Shown piece by piece: positions 44,601-54,042 of a stretch of DNA of 64,000 nt. The stretch is taken from contig JAHBTJ010000019.1 of the NCBI GenBank assembly GCA_019638595.1, positions 1 to 64,000 on the forward strand, read 5' to 3'. The stretch is from Chitinophagaceae bacterium (lineage in GTDB: Bacteria; Bacteroidota; Bacteroidia; Chitinophagales; Chitinophagaceae). The notes beneath the pieces were generated by a model. That model did not search any database and was not told the DNA's origin. It was given only the letters and a program-made list of their open reading frames with translations. Position numbers and translations under genes: made by a program. Position 1 is the first letter of the stretch, and each line of letters starts with the position of its first letter.

Positions 44601-45722
44601 TTATATTTCATCAAAAACTTTCAACCATTTTTTTTCTTCCTGGTCAATTGAATAGTTTTTCAGTACATGTTGAAATGCATTTTCAGAAAGCCTTTTTGCC
44701 AGGGATCTGTTTTTCAATATTGTTTCAATGGCTTCCGCCAAAGCTTTTTCATTTTTTACTGGAACGAGCAAGCCGGTTTGTCCATTTATTATGAGTTCGT
44801 TATTACCAGGTATGTCCGTAGCAATAGCAGGAATACCTGCAGCCATTGCTTCAATTAGCGCACCTGGTAAACCTTCAGACAAGCTTGGCAAAACAAATAC
44901 ATCGCTGGTAGCCAACCATTTTAAAGGGTTTTGCTCGAAACCCTTGAAATAAACATTTTCAAGTTCTAAACGCTCTATAAATCGTTTTAACTCCTGTTCC
45001 ATCTCCCCCTCTCCCAAAAGCAATAAACTCACTTTTATACTTTTGTCTATTAGAGAAATTGCCTTTATAAGTGTCTTTTGATCTTTTTGTGGGGTTAACC
45101 TGCCGATGCAAATAACCACTTTCTCACTTTTTTCATCATCCTTACCAGAAGCATTTCTTATCGTTTTACTTTGCTCAGCAATTTTCAAAACAGGTCTTGA
45201 GTTGGGAATAATGAAACAATTGCTGGCTTTAAAAAAAGTCTTATAGTTCTCTGCCTGGGAAAATCCGCAAAGTATTGTTTGGTAAGCCCTGCTCACTACA
45301 AACTTCTTAATGATTGCTGTAAGTCTGCTTTTGGAAAAATCATCTTTCGACGTGGGAATCAATCTTTCTGCAATGATGAATTTTGATCTTGTAAATGCCA
45401 GCCATAGCTGTAGCCATCTGTTACTATCAAGATGATGGCACCAAATTACATATATACCTTTATATTTTCTAGTAACTCTGAAAGCCTTTGCTATTCCCTT
45501 AAAAAAATGTGGAAAGCTATTGGGAACGACATAATGGTGGAAAGGAAAATGATTTTCTTCAATAAATGTTTTTACTTTCTTAACAGCCTGATGGTGAATC
45601 AGAAATTTAATATCATACTGATTCTTTAGATAGCTTACGGTTCTGCACAAACTTATTTCTGCTCCGCCATATTCGGGCCCAGGGCTATCTGTACAAAATA
45701 CCAACACATTATTTTTCCGCAA
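44601..45722 (-). CDS. Family 4 glycosyltransferase
   Basis: 373 residues. N-terminus VLVFCTDSPGPEYGGAEISLCRTV; donor domain VVICIGRLTPQKDQKTLIKA and LSEGLPGALIEAMAAGIPAI (EX7E). The first codons overlap the preceding methyltransferase gene by 14 bp. A typical sugar-nucleotide-dependent transferase of the EPS assembly line. Confidence 0.92.
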   Translation of the reverse strand: MRKNNVLVFCTDSPGPEYGGAEISLCRTVSYLKNQYDIKFLIHHQAVKKVKTFIEENHFPFHHYVVPNSFPHFFKGIAKAFRVTRKYKGIYVIWCHHLDSNRWLQLWLAFTRSKFIIAERLIPTSKDDFSKSRLTAIIKKFVVSRAYQTILCGFSQAENYKTFFKASNCFIIPNSRPVLKIAEQSKTIRNASGKDDEKSEKVVICIGRLTPQKDQKTLIKAISLIDKSIKVSLLLLGEGEMEQELKRFIERLELENVYFKGFEQNPLKWLATSDVFVLPSLSEGLPGALIEAMAAGIPAIATDIPGNNELIINGQTGLLVPVKNEKALAEAIETILKNRSLAKRLSENAFQHVLKNYSIDQEEKKWLKVFDEI

Positions 45723-46524
45723 CTACTAATACATTTGGTGAGTACAAATGAAATCTTTTACAAATGAAGTTAATTGTATTTCCCAAAGCAATTATTATAG
45801 GGAGAAACATACGAACCAACCACTTAAAACGACCATTGTATGGTTGTTTGAAATAATAAACCGGCACTACATCCTGGATATATAAATAGCGGATATCACG
45901 GACCTTAAAGCCTGTTTCCACAAAACCGTTTTTTATCTGTCCTTTGGAAAAACCATGATAATGGCCAGTAAAAAAATCCCAAAAATGCAAAACAAACTTC
46001 GTTTTGTATTTTTCTGACCCCATAAGCCCCCGTAAATATTCGTATAGTGTTTTTACACTTGTTTTTCTCCGATACACAGCAAGTAAAATAAATATTGACC
46101 AAAAATAGGTAGTAGTAGTAAGAAACATTACTCCCCCTGGCTTTAGAACTTCATATGCGTTACGCAGAAATTTTCTATAATCCTGAACATGTTCTATCAC
46201 TTCAATAGAAAAAACCATGTCAAAATGATTAAGAGGCAATACAATATCTTTTCCCAAATCAAACTTATGTAAGGAGTCATAATGATGCTTTGAGGAAGAA
46301 AGCTGAATTGCATCTGAATAGTCTACACCCGAAAGTTGCTCTGCTTGTGATTTAAGAAAAGCTCCATGGAATCCATTGCCGCAACCAAAATCTAAAATTG
46401 CATTTGTAGGGTAGGTTTTTTTTATTTTTGAAAACGCTGCTTGAATATGAAGAATACTGGCTTTATGAAATCCGCCTATGCCTTCATCATAATAATTATT
46501 GTCGTAATTAAAAGTTCGCTCCAT
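45709..46524 (-). CDS. Class I SAM-dependent methyltransferase
   Basis: 271 residues. SAM motif ILDFGCGNGFHGAFL, then FSIEVIEHVQDYRKFL and LKPGGVMFLTTTTYFW. The C-terminal region is hydrophobic with TM-like stretches (WLVRMFLPIIIALG), so it may bind membranes. Probably part of sugar or lipid modification. Confidence 0.82.
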   Translation of the reverse strand: MERTFNYDNNYYDEGIGGFHKASILHIQAAFSKIKKTYPTNAILDFGCGNGFHGAFLKSQAEQLSGVDYSDAIQLSSSKHHYDSLHKFDLGKDIVLPLNHFDMVFSIEVIEHVQDYRKFLRNAYEVLKPGGVMFLTTTTYFWSIFILLAVYRRKTSVKTLYEYLRGLMGSEKYKTKFVLHFWDFFTGHYHGFSKGQIKNGFVETGFKVRDIRYLYIQDVVPVYYFKQPYNGRFKWLVRMFLPIIIALGNTINFICKRFHLYSPNVLVVAEK

Positions 46525-46540
46525 TATAAATTATTCAACT

Positions 46541-47263
46541 TTACTTAAAACCATCATTTTTTTTCTTTGCTAGCATTTGCCAACCAAGCGAAATAACGGC
46601 CGGATTTTTCTTTCTGAACGTATCCAGAGTTAATAAAACACAGGTAAAAGGAAAACAAATCCAATATATAATATCACTAAACGGTCGCCTGGAAATAAGT
46701 TGCCCTAATGCGATATAGACAGAGGCAATCAACACGGAAAAAACATTTCCCCTATCGTCTATCCATTCTATAGTAAGCTTATTATCTGATGCTAATCTGG
46801 CCATCCCATAGTAGGTCTGTCGTCTCATGTCATATGGCACTTCATGATGCTCAATAAACATTGGAGCTGTAATAAATGCACACCCACCGGGCTTGAGCAC
46901 CCTGCTTATTTCTTGCATCAGAATGTTTGGATCTAAACAATGTTCTAGAACTTCTGTACATAAAATGCTGTCAAAACTTTCGTCAGCAAAGGGTAAATAT
47001 CGTCCATCGAAAACTACGTCAAACACAGCACTTTCATGCGGAGAGGTAGCAACATCTACTCCAATATATTCTTCGCACTTCAATAGGGTTTTATAAGGTT
47101 TACTTCCACATCCAACATCCAACAATCTACCTTTTAAAAAAGGAATAGTTTTTAGGACGGATCGCAGAATCCTTTTCCTGTGCAGGTAAAGTACAACAGT
47201 CCAGGGTCCAAATTTTGGGTTTAAAAAGTTTTTTCCGGCAGAATAGTCGGGCGGGGAAAACAT
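46541..47263 (-). CDS. Class I SAM-dependent methyltransferase
   Basis: 240 residues. SAM motif LLDVGCGSKPYKTLL, DVVFDGRYLPFADESFD, CTEVLEHCLDPNILMQEISR and LKPGGCAFI. The C-terminal third has a membrane-like hydrophobic segment (VLIASVYIALGQLI). The spacing to the flippase gene is 7 bp, so it is cotranscribed. Confidence 0.82.
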   Translation of the reverse strand: MFSPPDYSAGKNFLNPKFGPWTVVLYLHRKRILRSVLKTIPFLKGRLLDVGCGSKPYKTLLKCEEYIGVDVATSPHESAVFDVVFDGRYLPFADESFDSILCTEVLEHCLDPNILMQEISRVLKPGGCAFITAPMFIEHHEVPYDMRRQTYYGMARLASDNKLTIEWIDDRGNVFSVLIASVYIALGQLISRRPFSDIIYWICFPFTCVLLTLDTFRKKNPAVISLGWQMLAKKKNDGFK

Positions 47264-47270
47264 AGTGTCT

Positions 47271-48782
47271 TTATTTTTTCAGCAGCCTGAAGCCGATGAC
47301 ATTTTGAAAACCAAATGACCAGACACAAAATGCCCAGATAGCAGCAATTGCCACAGCAGTACAAAATATTTTCAACAGAAAATAAACAAGGTCAGTTTCC
47401 ACAGTTTGTACATACAAGGCCGAAGAACAAATAAGCGTTGCAATAACCAACCAGCAAATAAGTTTAAATGAAAGTATTTTTTCTTTCAATAGAAAAATTC
47501 CCAAAATACTCACTTGCATGGAAGCTGCAATAATGGAAGCAATAAAAAGCCCAGTTAAAGAAAAATTTGAAACCAATATTATTGCAGCTATTATTTTAAT
47601 GATGGCTTGCACCCAAGATAGCCTGGTAGTAATTTTTACCTTTCCGATAGCAATCAGGTACATACCCAAGCAGTTGCCAATAATCCTTAAGTATACCAGC
47701 AGCCCCATCAGCCTGCTTAAATGGACTGAGTCAACATATTGGTATTCGACCTTATCTATCCATATTTTGATAAAAGATGGCAGCCAAACCGAAATTCCTG
47801 CAAAAACGATTAATCCACCTCCACAAGCGATTAAAAAAACTTTTAAAAAAAGTTGAGCGCTCTCACGAGGCGATCTGCCATGTGCTAAAGCAAACCCGGG
47901 TGTAGCACTTGTTGTAAACCGTGCTACTAAGTCAAATAACATTTGCGGAAACCGCCACCAGATAACATAAATGCCTACCAGATGTAACATGCCCGCCGAA
48001 TTTAAGACGATAACATCGCTGGTTGCTTCAATTGTCCAGGCAAGTCCGCCAAGGGTTGTAGCAACAGAATACCGGATTGTTTTTTTTTCAAGTTCCGGGT
48101 TAGATGCTATTGGCCTCTCATCAATCCAGTTACATTTTTTTTTTACATGCCTGCGTAAAAATATAAAATTGCACAAACCCCAAAAGATGAGGGCCATAGG
48201 CATTGCGTACACACCTGCCCCGTATGTCAGCAACACATAGGCCAACACTGTCGAAAGAATACTGACAGCTACATTACTCAAGTTAGCCACATACTGCTGA
48301 TTTGATCCGATTAGCGCAGCAACTTCCGGAACAATACTGAAAGTATTGACTTGCGTAAGTCCAAATAATAAAACAAGGAGTAATGCCGTAAGAGGTGTGT
48401 AGTCTTTGGTTAGTCCAATCCCATAAAAAAAGAGAAACCCTGTAATTAATACAAAGATGACAACAAGAAGGACAATAGTTCTATTGAATTTACGAATAAA
48501 CCAATAAGAATAATTGGCTGACTGAGGTTCTCTTTTCCCAAGACTCAATGATATTTCTCTGGAAGTTGCAAAGTCCAAACCCAATTGAAGAATAGCAAAA
48601 TAACTTACCACCTGAAACACAAAGGCATAAAGAGAGAACTCAGATGTTGTTACCTTGTTTGTAAGCTCCTTTACAAAAAATAACTGTGTAAGCAAGCCGG
48701 AAATAATTCCAATAATGCTTGTTAAATAGGCTTTTGCTACAGCCGATCCGGCAATTCTTTTTATAACGGAACTCACCAACAA
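47271..48782 (-). CDS. Wzx-like polysaccharide flippase
   Basis: 503 residues with about 12-14 membrane segments; begins AVAKAYLTSIIGIISGLL. The overall layout matches MATE/Wzx-type exporters that flip undecaprenyl-linked repeat units from the cytoplasm to the periplasm. It lies between the Wzc gene and the transferase/methyltransferase block, as is usual in Wzx/Wzy-dependent loci. Confidence 0.82.
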   Translation of the reverse strand: MLVSSVIKRIAGSAVAKAYLTSIIGIISGLLTQLFFVKELTNKVTTSEFSLYAFVFQVVSYFAILQLGLDFATSREISLSLGKREPQSANYSYWFIRKFNRTIVLLVVIFVLITGFLFFYGIGLTKDYTPLTALLLVLLFGLTQVNTFSIVPEVAALIGSNQQYVANLSNVAVSILSTVLAYVLLTYGAGVYAMPMALIFWGLCNFIFLRRHVKKKCNWIDERPIASNPELEKKTIRYSVATTLGGLAWTIEATSDVIVLNSAGMLHLVGIYVIWWRFPQMLFDLVARFTTSATPGFALAHGRSPRESAQLFLKVFLIACGGGLIVFAGISVWLPSFIKIWIDKVEYQYVDSVHLSRLMGLLVYLRIIGNCLGMYLIAIGKVKITTRLSWVQAIIKIIAAIILVSNFSLTGLFIASIIAASMQVSILGIFLLKEKILSFKLICWLVIATLICSSALYVQTVETDLVYFLLKIFCTAVAIAAIWAFCVWSFGFQNVIGFRLLKK

Positions 48783-48842
48783 AAATTTAAAATATTCGTT
48801 CGCATTTGTTCAGGATGCAGATATGAATGGAGAACGAACACG

Positions 48843-51233
48843 TCAAATCTTAGCCCTTATTTTTTGCCAGAAATTTTGTTTCTTGTTAGAGCCTGAATCA
48901 AAATAATTTTCACCATAACCATAGCCATAACCATAGCCATAACCATATGAATAGCCATAACCGTAGCTTCCGGTAGCACTTACATCATTAATGATTACCG
49001 CAAGATTAGGCAGTTTTTTATTCACATACAATTGATCTAGCAATTGAATTTGTTTTTTGTGAGTATAGTTATGTCTGGTAATATAAATTGTTGCATCGGC
49101 ATATTTGCCAAGCGTATCTGCATCGCTCACCAACCCAATTGGTGCTGTATCAACAATAACCAGATCGAACTTTTTTCTCAAAACAGTAAACATTTCCTCC
49201 ACTTTTGGATCCAGTAACAATTCTCCCGGATTAGGGGGAACGGGACCGCAAGGAATAGCATACAGATTTTCCGCCTGTTCAACCTTATAAATTACCTCCT
49301 CCAGTTGTTTGTCGCCGATGATATAGTTGGTAATTCCTTTTTTTTCTACAAGTCCTAAACCTTTTGCAACTTTCGGTTTCCTGATATCGAATTCAAGTAT
49401 AATTGTTTTTTTTCCTGACAAGGCTAACACCGCAGCCAAATTGGTACAAATAAAAGATTTACCCTCGCCGCTGAATGATGAAGTAACCATTATTACGGCC
49501 TGTTCGTTTTTATTTAAAACATATTGCAGGTTCGATCTTATCATTCTAAACTGTTCAGCTATAAACTGTCGGCTATTCTTGGTAACTACAAGAGAAGCTG
49601 AACCTTCCGAATGACCCACCTCAGCAATTATAGGTGCATTGGTCAGTTGCTCTATATCTGAACGGGAGCTTATTTTATCATTCAAAAACTCCTTTAACGT
49701 AATAATTCCAAGCGGTATCCCTAATCCTATAATTGCGGCAATAATGTAAAGCGCCTTGTGATTGGGCGATACCGGAAAATCGGTAGACCGCGCAGGCTCC
49801 AAAACCTTGATATTTGAGATAGTAGATGCAGAAGAAATGGAGGTCTCTAATTTCTTTTGTAAAAGAAAAGAGTATAATTCCTGCAGAATATTCTGTTGAC
49901 GCGTAACTTCCAGCAATTGCTTTTCTTTGCCGGGAATAGACACTAATTGCTGATCCACCGTTTTACGTTTACGGGCTAAATCCTGCTGAATCACCAGATA
50001 CGTTCTCCGGATATTTTGAAGATTTTCCAGGATATCTTCGCGGATTTTTTCTATCGCTGTCTCATAATTCACGATAACGGGGTTGGCCTCTGTTGTCGTT
50101 TTCAGAGATGTTTCTCTTTCAACCTGTAATTTATTGTAGTCACTCACCTGCTGCAATAGCGAAGGTTCCTCGATACCAAGTGTGGAAGAAACCTTCCTGT
50201 GTGGGTTCCGTTTATCCGTAATATAAGCAATCAAATAATCTATCACCTTTAACTTTACCCCCTGTTGCGCCAGTTCTCTTTCCGAATTTGATAACTCTTC
50301 AAAAAACATTTGTGACTGTTGTTCGGAATTAAAAATCCGGTTAATTTCCCTGTTTTTCTGCAAGTTCCTTTCTACACCCCCAAGTTCCTGCCTTACCGTA
50401 TCGAGCTGTTCGTCAATAAAAGCGAGCATGCTTTCCGATTGCAGCACTTTATCTTCCCTGCTCGATTTCATGTACTCCTGCATGTAGCCATCAACAATAG
50501 ATATGCCCATTCGCGGATTGGGTGATTGATAAGAAATATTCAGCACATTTGTAAAATCGCCGGCTTGTTCTACTTTGAGCGTTTTACTTAAGCTGCTGGC
50601 TAACGTTTCGATCGGTTGCCACGATACTGTAAACACATTGCTTGGAAATGATGACAACCTGTTAACAGAAGCGTTTAATTGAAAATGCACTTTGGGGAGC
50701 GCGATTATTTGACCAAACCTAAATGTCTCTTTGTTATCGTTAATTCTGAAGGTGTTTTCATTCAACAAAGTAATAGTCATTCCAAAGGATGCTGCAGAAT
50801 CTTCAAGAGATAATATTTCGAATACGAAGGGGATATCTTTAGGATGTATTTCAGAAACCCTGATGTTTCCTTTGTTTCCAAAATTAAGTTGAAAGCTAAG
50901 TGAATTAATCACCCGGGCAGCCATTGTTCTTGCTTTGAGAATTTCAATTTCGTCGTTCATGTTACTGCTGGCGCCCTGCATTAAAAAAATGTCTTCAAAT
51001 TTTTCATTTCCACCACCAGACCGGTTGTCTTTCTTTACCAGTATTTTACCAGCTATTTCGTAAATGGGGGTTGAGTATCTTAATTTCAGATATGCAAAGG
51101 TCAATGTTATTACTACAGATAGCATTACCCAGGGCCAATATCTTATGTACTTCAGTAAAAACTCCTTGGGGCTCACCTGCAGGTGTTTTTTGATAGTAAA
51201 ATCAATTTGATTATTTCTTTTTTCTTCCGGCAT
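48843..51233 (-). CDS. Wzc-type polysaccharide co-polymerase and tyrosine autokinase
   Basis: 796 residues. The N-terminal Wzz domain has a membrane segment near 34-50, a long periplasmic coiled coil (about 260-470) and a second segment near 500-525. The C-terminal BY-kinase has Walker A TSSFSGEGKSFICTNLA, Walker A' ILEFDIRKPKV and Walker B LVIVDTAPIG. The tail is a Gly-Tyr repeat with about ten Tyr (SYGYGYSYGYGYGYGYGYG), the phosphorylation cluster. It is expected to control chain length and export in cycles of phosphorylation, reversed by the CpsB-type phosphatase. The coding DNA of the tail is a hexanucleotide array. Confidence 0.95.
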   Translation of the reverse strand: MPEEKRNNQIDFTIKKHLQVSPKEFLLKYIRYWPWVMLSVVITLTFAYLKLRYSTPIYEIAGKILVKKDNRSGGGNEKFEDIFLMQGASSNMNDEIEILKARTMAARVINSLSFQLNFGNKGNIRVSEIHPKDIPFVFEILSLEDSAASFGMTITLLNENTFRINDNKETFRFGQIIALPKVHFQLNASVNRLSSFPSNVFTVSWQPIETLASSLSKTLKVEQAGDFTNVLNISYQSPNPRMGISIVDGYMQEYMKSSREDKVLQSESMLAFIDEQLDTVRQELGGVERNLQKNREINRIFNSEQQSQMFFEELSNSERELAQQGVKLKVIDYLIAYITDKRNPHRKVSSTLGIEEPSLLQQVSDYNKLQVERETSLKTTTEANPVIVNYETAIEKIREDILENLQNIRRTYLVIQQDLARKRKTVDQQLVSIPGKEKQLLEVTRQQNILQELYSFLLQKKLETSISSASTISNIKVLEPARSTDFPVSPNHKALYIIAAIIGLGIPLGIITLKEFLNDKISSRSDIEQLTNAPIIAEVGHSEGSASLVVTKNSRQFIAEQFRMIRSNLQYVLNKNEQAVIMVTSSFSGEGKSFICTNLAAVLALSGKKTIILEFDIRKPKVAKGLGLVEKKGITNYIIGDKQLEEVIYKVEQAENLYAIPCGPVPPNPGELLLDPKVEEMFTVLRKKFDLVIVDTAPIGLVSDADTLGKYADATIYITRHNYTHKKQIQLLDQLYVNKKLPNLAVIINDVSATGSYGYGYSYGYGYGYGYGYGENYFDSGSNKKQNFWQKIRAKI
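48911..48968. repeat. Hexanucleotide-type array in the wzc tail
   Basis: Repeats of CCATAA/CCATAG units on the plus strand encode the Gly-Tyr run. Such arrays can gain or lose units by slippage, always in frame. Confidence 0.7.
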
Positions 51234-51280
51234 TGATCTGTTTTATAAATTTTTTCGGGGCTAATTTTAAGTTTAGAATC

Positions 51281-52135
51281 TTATCTCAAAATAATATTCA
51301 ATAAAACAGATATTGATGTAACGATTGTAGCAACGGTGGCAACAAAAGCAAGATTGCGCGTAGTTGCCTGATCAGATACCGTAGGCTTTTTGGAACTGGC
51401 TTTTACAATGATAATATCATTTTGATGAAGATTATAATAGGGAGACAAAAGGGATTGCGGATTGCTTACATCCAGGTTGCCAAATGTTCGACGACCATTT
51501 ATTTCGCGAACCACCATAATACTATCTTTCAATCCATACATAGTTATATCACCCGCCATACCTAATGCTTCCAAAACGTTGATCCGTTCGGATGCTACTG
51601 AATACACCCCCTGCCGTGTAACCTCACCAAGTATTGTAATCTTATAGTTTAAAAACCTGATATTACAATAGGGGTTTTTTAAATATTTCGAAAGTTTTTC
51701 TTTTAAAATTTCTGCCAGTTCAGCCTTTGTTAGCCCTTCTACCTGAACAGAACCAATTGCCTGAAATTGTATATTTCCTTTTAAATCTACCAAATATCCT
51801 GGCATACTTTGCGACCCTGCTCCAATGGTACTTGCAATCGCTGCGGTAGCATTTAAAGAATTTTCAGGCAACGATGTTGTCTTCTGCTGATTGTAAATTG
51901 CAGTCGCCGAAGGATTATCACTATACACAGTTATCCCAATAAGATCTCCTTTCTGAATTACAGGTTCAGGAATATTGATCTGGCTCAGCGCTGCTGTGTC
52001 AAAAGTCCCGTGCAGATACTGCACCGGCTTTTGAGTGCGGCAGGAGGTGAAGAGTAAAAAAAGAAAAGGAAAAATACCAATGCTAGCCCGGAGAAAATGG
52101 CTATGTGGCAAGAAACAGTGAAGTTGGTTTCTCAT
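51281..52135 (-). CDS. Wza-like polysaccharide export lipoprotein
   Basis: 284 residues. A long signal peptide with lipobox FTSC (Cys near residue 32). The PES (Poly_export) domain starts near PVIQKGDLIGITVYSDNPSA, and an SLBB-like domain follows (KITILGEVTRQGVYSVASERINVLEALGMAG). One C-terminal TM helix (FVATVATIVTSISVLLNIIL) is the expected outer-membrane helix. It forms the export channel with Wzc. Confidence 0.93.
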   Translation of the reverse strand: MRNQLHCFLPHSHFLRASIGIFPFLFLLFTSCRTQKPVQYLHGTFDTAALSQINIPEPVIQKGDLIGITVYSDNPSATAIYNQQKTTSLPENSLNATAAIASTIGAGSQSMPGYLVDLKGNIQFQAIGSVQVEGLTKAELAEILKEKLSKYLKNPYCNIRFLNYKITILGEVTRQGVYSVASERINVLEALGMAGDITMYGLKDSIMVVREINGRRTFGNLDVSNPQSLLSPYYNLHQNDIIIVKASSKKPTVSDQATTRNLAFVATVATIVTSISVLLNIILR

Positions 52136-52187
52136 GAATATGTTGGTTGGTTTGGTTCATATGAAGGTTGTAGTAAAAAGCGTTTCT

Positions 52188-52685
52188 TTAAATCACCTGT
52201 ATTTCATTCCTGCCCAGGCTGGCAGTTAGCCTGTACCCCAGGCTTTCGAGCATTATTTGTACTTTGTTCTTTTCTGAGCGTATCACCACTCCTTCTTCGT
52301 TCATTAACACACCGCTCATGATCCTGATCCGTTGGTTGGGTATCAAACACACAGGCTCAGCCACCACAAATTCATATTCATTCAAAAACTTCCTGATGAT
52401 GCTAATTTCCTGTTCGGGAATTACAGCCGGCTTGCCGTTCCAGTACACATAATTCACAACGCCGGGAATCATCCGCACTTTTTTCATCTCGTCTTTATTT
52501 ACGTGCACGAACACGTACGACTTAAACAGCGGTTCATGTATAATCTTATACCTGTCGCTCCATTTGCGGCGCACTTTGTTCAGCGGGCAATACGCAATCA
52601 ACCCTCTTTCCTCCAGCAAGGCAAACACTTTTTTTTCCCATCGCGGTTTGGTATACACCGCATGCCATCTTTTTATTTCGCTCAT
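52188..52685 (-). CDS. UpxY-family transcription antiterminator (NusG-like)
   Basis: 165 residues. NusG N-terminal domain WHAVYTKPRWEKKVFALL and SYVFVHV, then a KOW-like domain (about 120-160). UpxY proteins bind RNA polymerase at the 5' leader of capsule operons and prevent premature termination. It is the first gene of the 28-kb run. An ATG at 52685 is preceded by AAGGC and by a stem (TCAATTTT/AAAATTGA) that ends about 27 bp upstream. Confidence 0.92.
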   Translation of the reverse strand: MSEIKRWHAVYTKPRWEKKVFALLEERGLIAYCPLNKVRRKWSDRYKIIHEPLFKSYVFVHVNKDEMKKVRMIPGVVNYVYWNGKPAVIPEQEISIIRKFLNEYEFVVAEPVCLIPNQRIRIMSGVLMNEEGVVIRSEKNKVQIMLESLGYRLTASLGRNEIQVI

Positions 52686-52718
52686 GCCTTGTAAAAGTTT
52701 CTATAATGCCTTTCAATT

Positions 52719-52814
52719 TTAAAAATTGAGTTTACCGCACGGCTTCGCCCTCTCAGTCACATACCTTGTCCGCAACTGTTTAAAAAACGAAGTTTGAGGT
52801 TGCCCGTACTGCAT
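52719..52814 (-). CDS. 31-residue leader ORF upstream of upxY
   Basis: ATG at 52814 to TAA at 52719. The product is basic and polar (MQYGQPQTSFF, QLRTRYVTERAKPCGKLNF). Its stop codon lies inside the A/T hairpin before upxY, a geometry that would allow ribosome position to influence the stem. It is not recognised as a known leader peptide and could be a remnant. Confidence 0.35.
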   Translation of the reverse strand: MQYGQPQTSFFKQLRTRYVTERAKPCGKLNF

Positions 52815-52939
52815 GGCCAGGTATTACCGGGGCGCCGGTAATCCGGGGTATTTTATAATAGCCGTTTTGTGCAGTATGGATAAGAACTCAAACAAACTCA
52901 AGCGTTTATATGAACGCAGGAGTATAATTTTTCGTATGT

Positions 52940-52947
52940 CAAATATA
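52940..52947 (-). promoter_or_regulatory. -7 element (TATATTTG) of the EPS operon
   Basis: A perfect TAnnTTTG on the minus strand, 254 bp upstream of the upxY start. A TTG lies about 23 bp further upstream, somewhat farther than ideal. Confidence 0.5.
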
Positions 52948-53025
52948 GATTTAAATAGTATTCATCTGATCAATTCAAGCCGAAAGATAATCCGGGAGGG
53001 GCCTGGAAGTGGCTGGCTTTATAAC

Positions 53026-54042
53026 TTAAGGTTTATAAAACTGGTATACCTGCTCTATCAGCCGAACGGTGTTTAACCCGTCAACCGCGGTTGCCGCTAC
53101 ACCTGGCCGCTGCTGCAGCATGGCTATTACATCCTCAAAAAAGTAATGATGGTTGCTGAGTTGAGAAGACGGCAGATCGTATCCATCCAAATCATACCTG
53201 GCTGGTACAACCGGCTCATATCCTTTAATATGGCAATACCCGATATTTTCCATGTACTGGCCCTCTACCTCTACCGAGCCATTTTCCGCAACGATCGTTA
53301 TACGGCTACCCAGGTTGCGATCCCAACAGGAAGTGGTATATTGAAAGCATCCGGCGCCCCCGTTTTCCAAATCAAACAAAAAGGTTCCCGAGTCTTCAGA
53401 TTCCGTCAGGCGACTATGATTGAAATCTGCAAACCGGGCATATATATTATTTACATTACCAAAAAGCCAAAGAATAGTATCTATAAAATGCGAAAACTGG
53501 GTAAACAGGGGGCCTCCATCCATATGTTTGGATCCATGCCATCCGCCCGACTTATAATATTTATCATCCCGGTTCCAATAGCAGGAAATGTTTGCCATGT
53601 ATATTTTGCCCGGTACATTTGTGTCAATCAGCTTTTTTAGCCAGCGGGATGCGCCGGCATACCGGTTCTGCATTACACAAAATACCCGGCGCTTTTGCCG
53701 GGCGGCCAAATCAATGATCTTCCGGCATCCGCTTACAGAAAGTGCCATTGGTTTTTCTATCACCACATGCTTCCCGGCCTCCAGCGCCAGTAAAGCGTGC
53801 CGCTCATGCAGCCCGTTTGGGGTAGCTATACTTAATACATCAAAATCAACAGAACTGCTTAGCAGCGACTCAACAGAGCTGAAAAAATGGCCGACACCCC
53901 TGTCTTTGAACTCTCTGAGAGAAAGATTTTCATCGCAAACGGCCACCAGCTCCGCCTGCCTGTGTTGTGAAAGTATGGTGGCGTGCAGCCTTCCTATATG
54001 ACCCAGCCCAATCACGGCAAACCTGATCTTTTCAGCGGCCAT
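53026..54042 (-). CDS. Gfo/Idh/MocA-family oxidoreductase (WlbA-like)
   Basis: 338 residues. Rossmann motif [19 protein letters not shown] and the conserved VIEKPMAL. In its position next to a WlbB/WbpD-like acetyltransferase it resembles WlbA/WbpB, which oxidises UDP-N-acetylglucosaminuronate at C3 during synthesis of 2,3-diacetamido sugars. A dehydrogenase (WbpA) and an aminotransferase (WbpE) needed for the full route are not in this window. It overlaps the acetyltransferase gene by 11 bp. Confidence 0.8.
   Translation of the reverse strand: MAAEKIRFAVIGLGHIGRLHATILSQHRQAELVAVCDENLSLREFKDRGVGHFFSSVESLLSSSVDFDVLSIATPNGLHERHALLALEAGKHVVIEKPMALSVSGCRKIIDLAARQKRRVFCVMQNRYAGASRWLKKLIDTNVPGKIYMANISCYWNRDDKYYKSGGWHGSKHMDGGPLFTQFSHFIDTILWLFGNVNNIYARFADFNHSRLTESEDSGTFLFDLENGGAGCFQYTTSCWDRNLGSRITIVAENGSVEVEGQYMENIGYCHIKGYEPVVPARYDLDGYDLPSSQLSNHHYFFEDVIAMLQQRPGVAATAVDGLNTVRLIEQVYQFYKP

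Larger units (their letters stand above)
52686..53025 (-). promoter_or_regulatory. 340-bp leader and promoter region of the EPS operon
   Basis: A -7 element TATATTTG (52940-52947, minus strand) would start a leader of about 250 nt. It contains a strong hairpin ATTACCGG-CGCC-CCGGTAAT (about 52834-52853), a 31-codon leader ORF (52719-52814) and an A/T hairpin (TCAATTTT/AAAATTGA, about 52713-52729) just before upxY. None ends in a clear U tract, so these may be pause or antitermination signals rather than simple terminators. Confidence 0.55.

Noticed and set aside
48905-48970. Short tandem repeats resembling a CRISPR array
   Set aside because: They are coding hexanucleotide repeats of the wzc tail, with no spacers.
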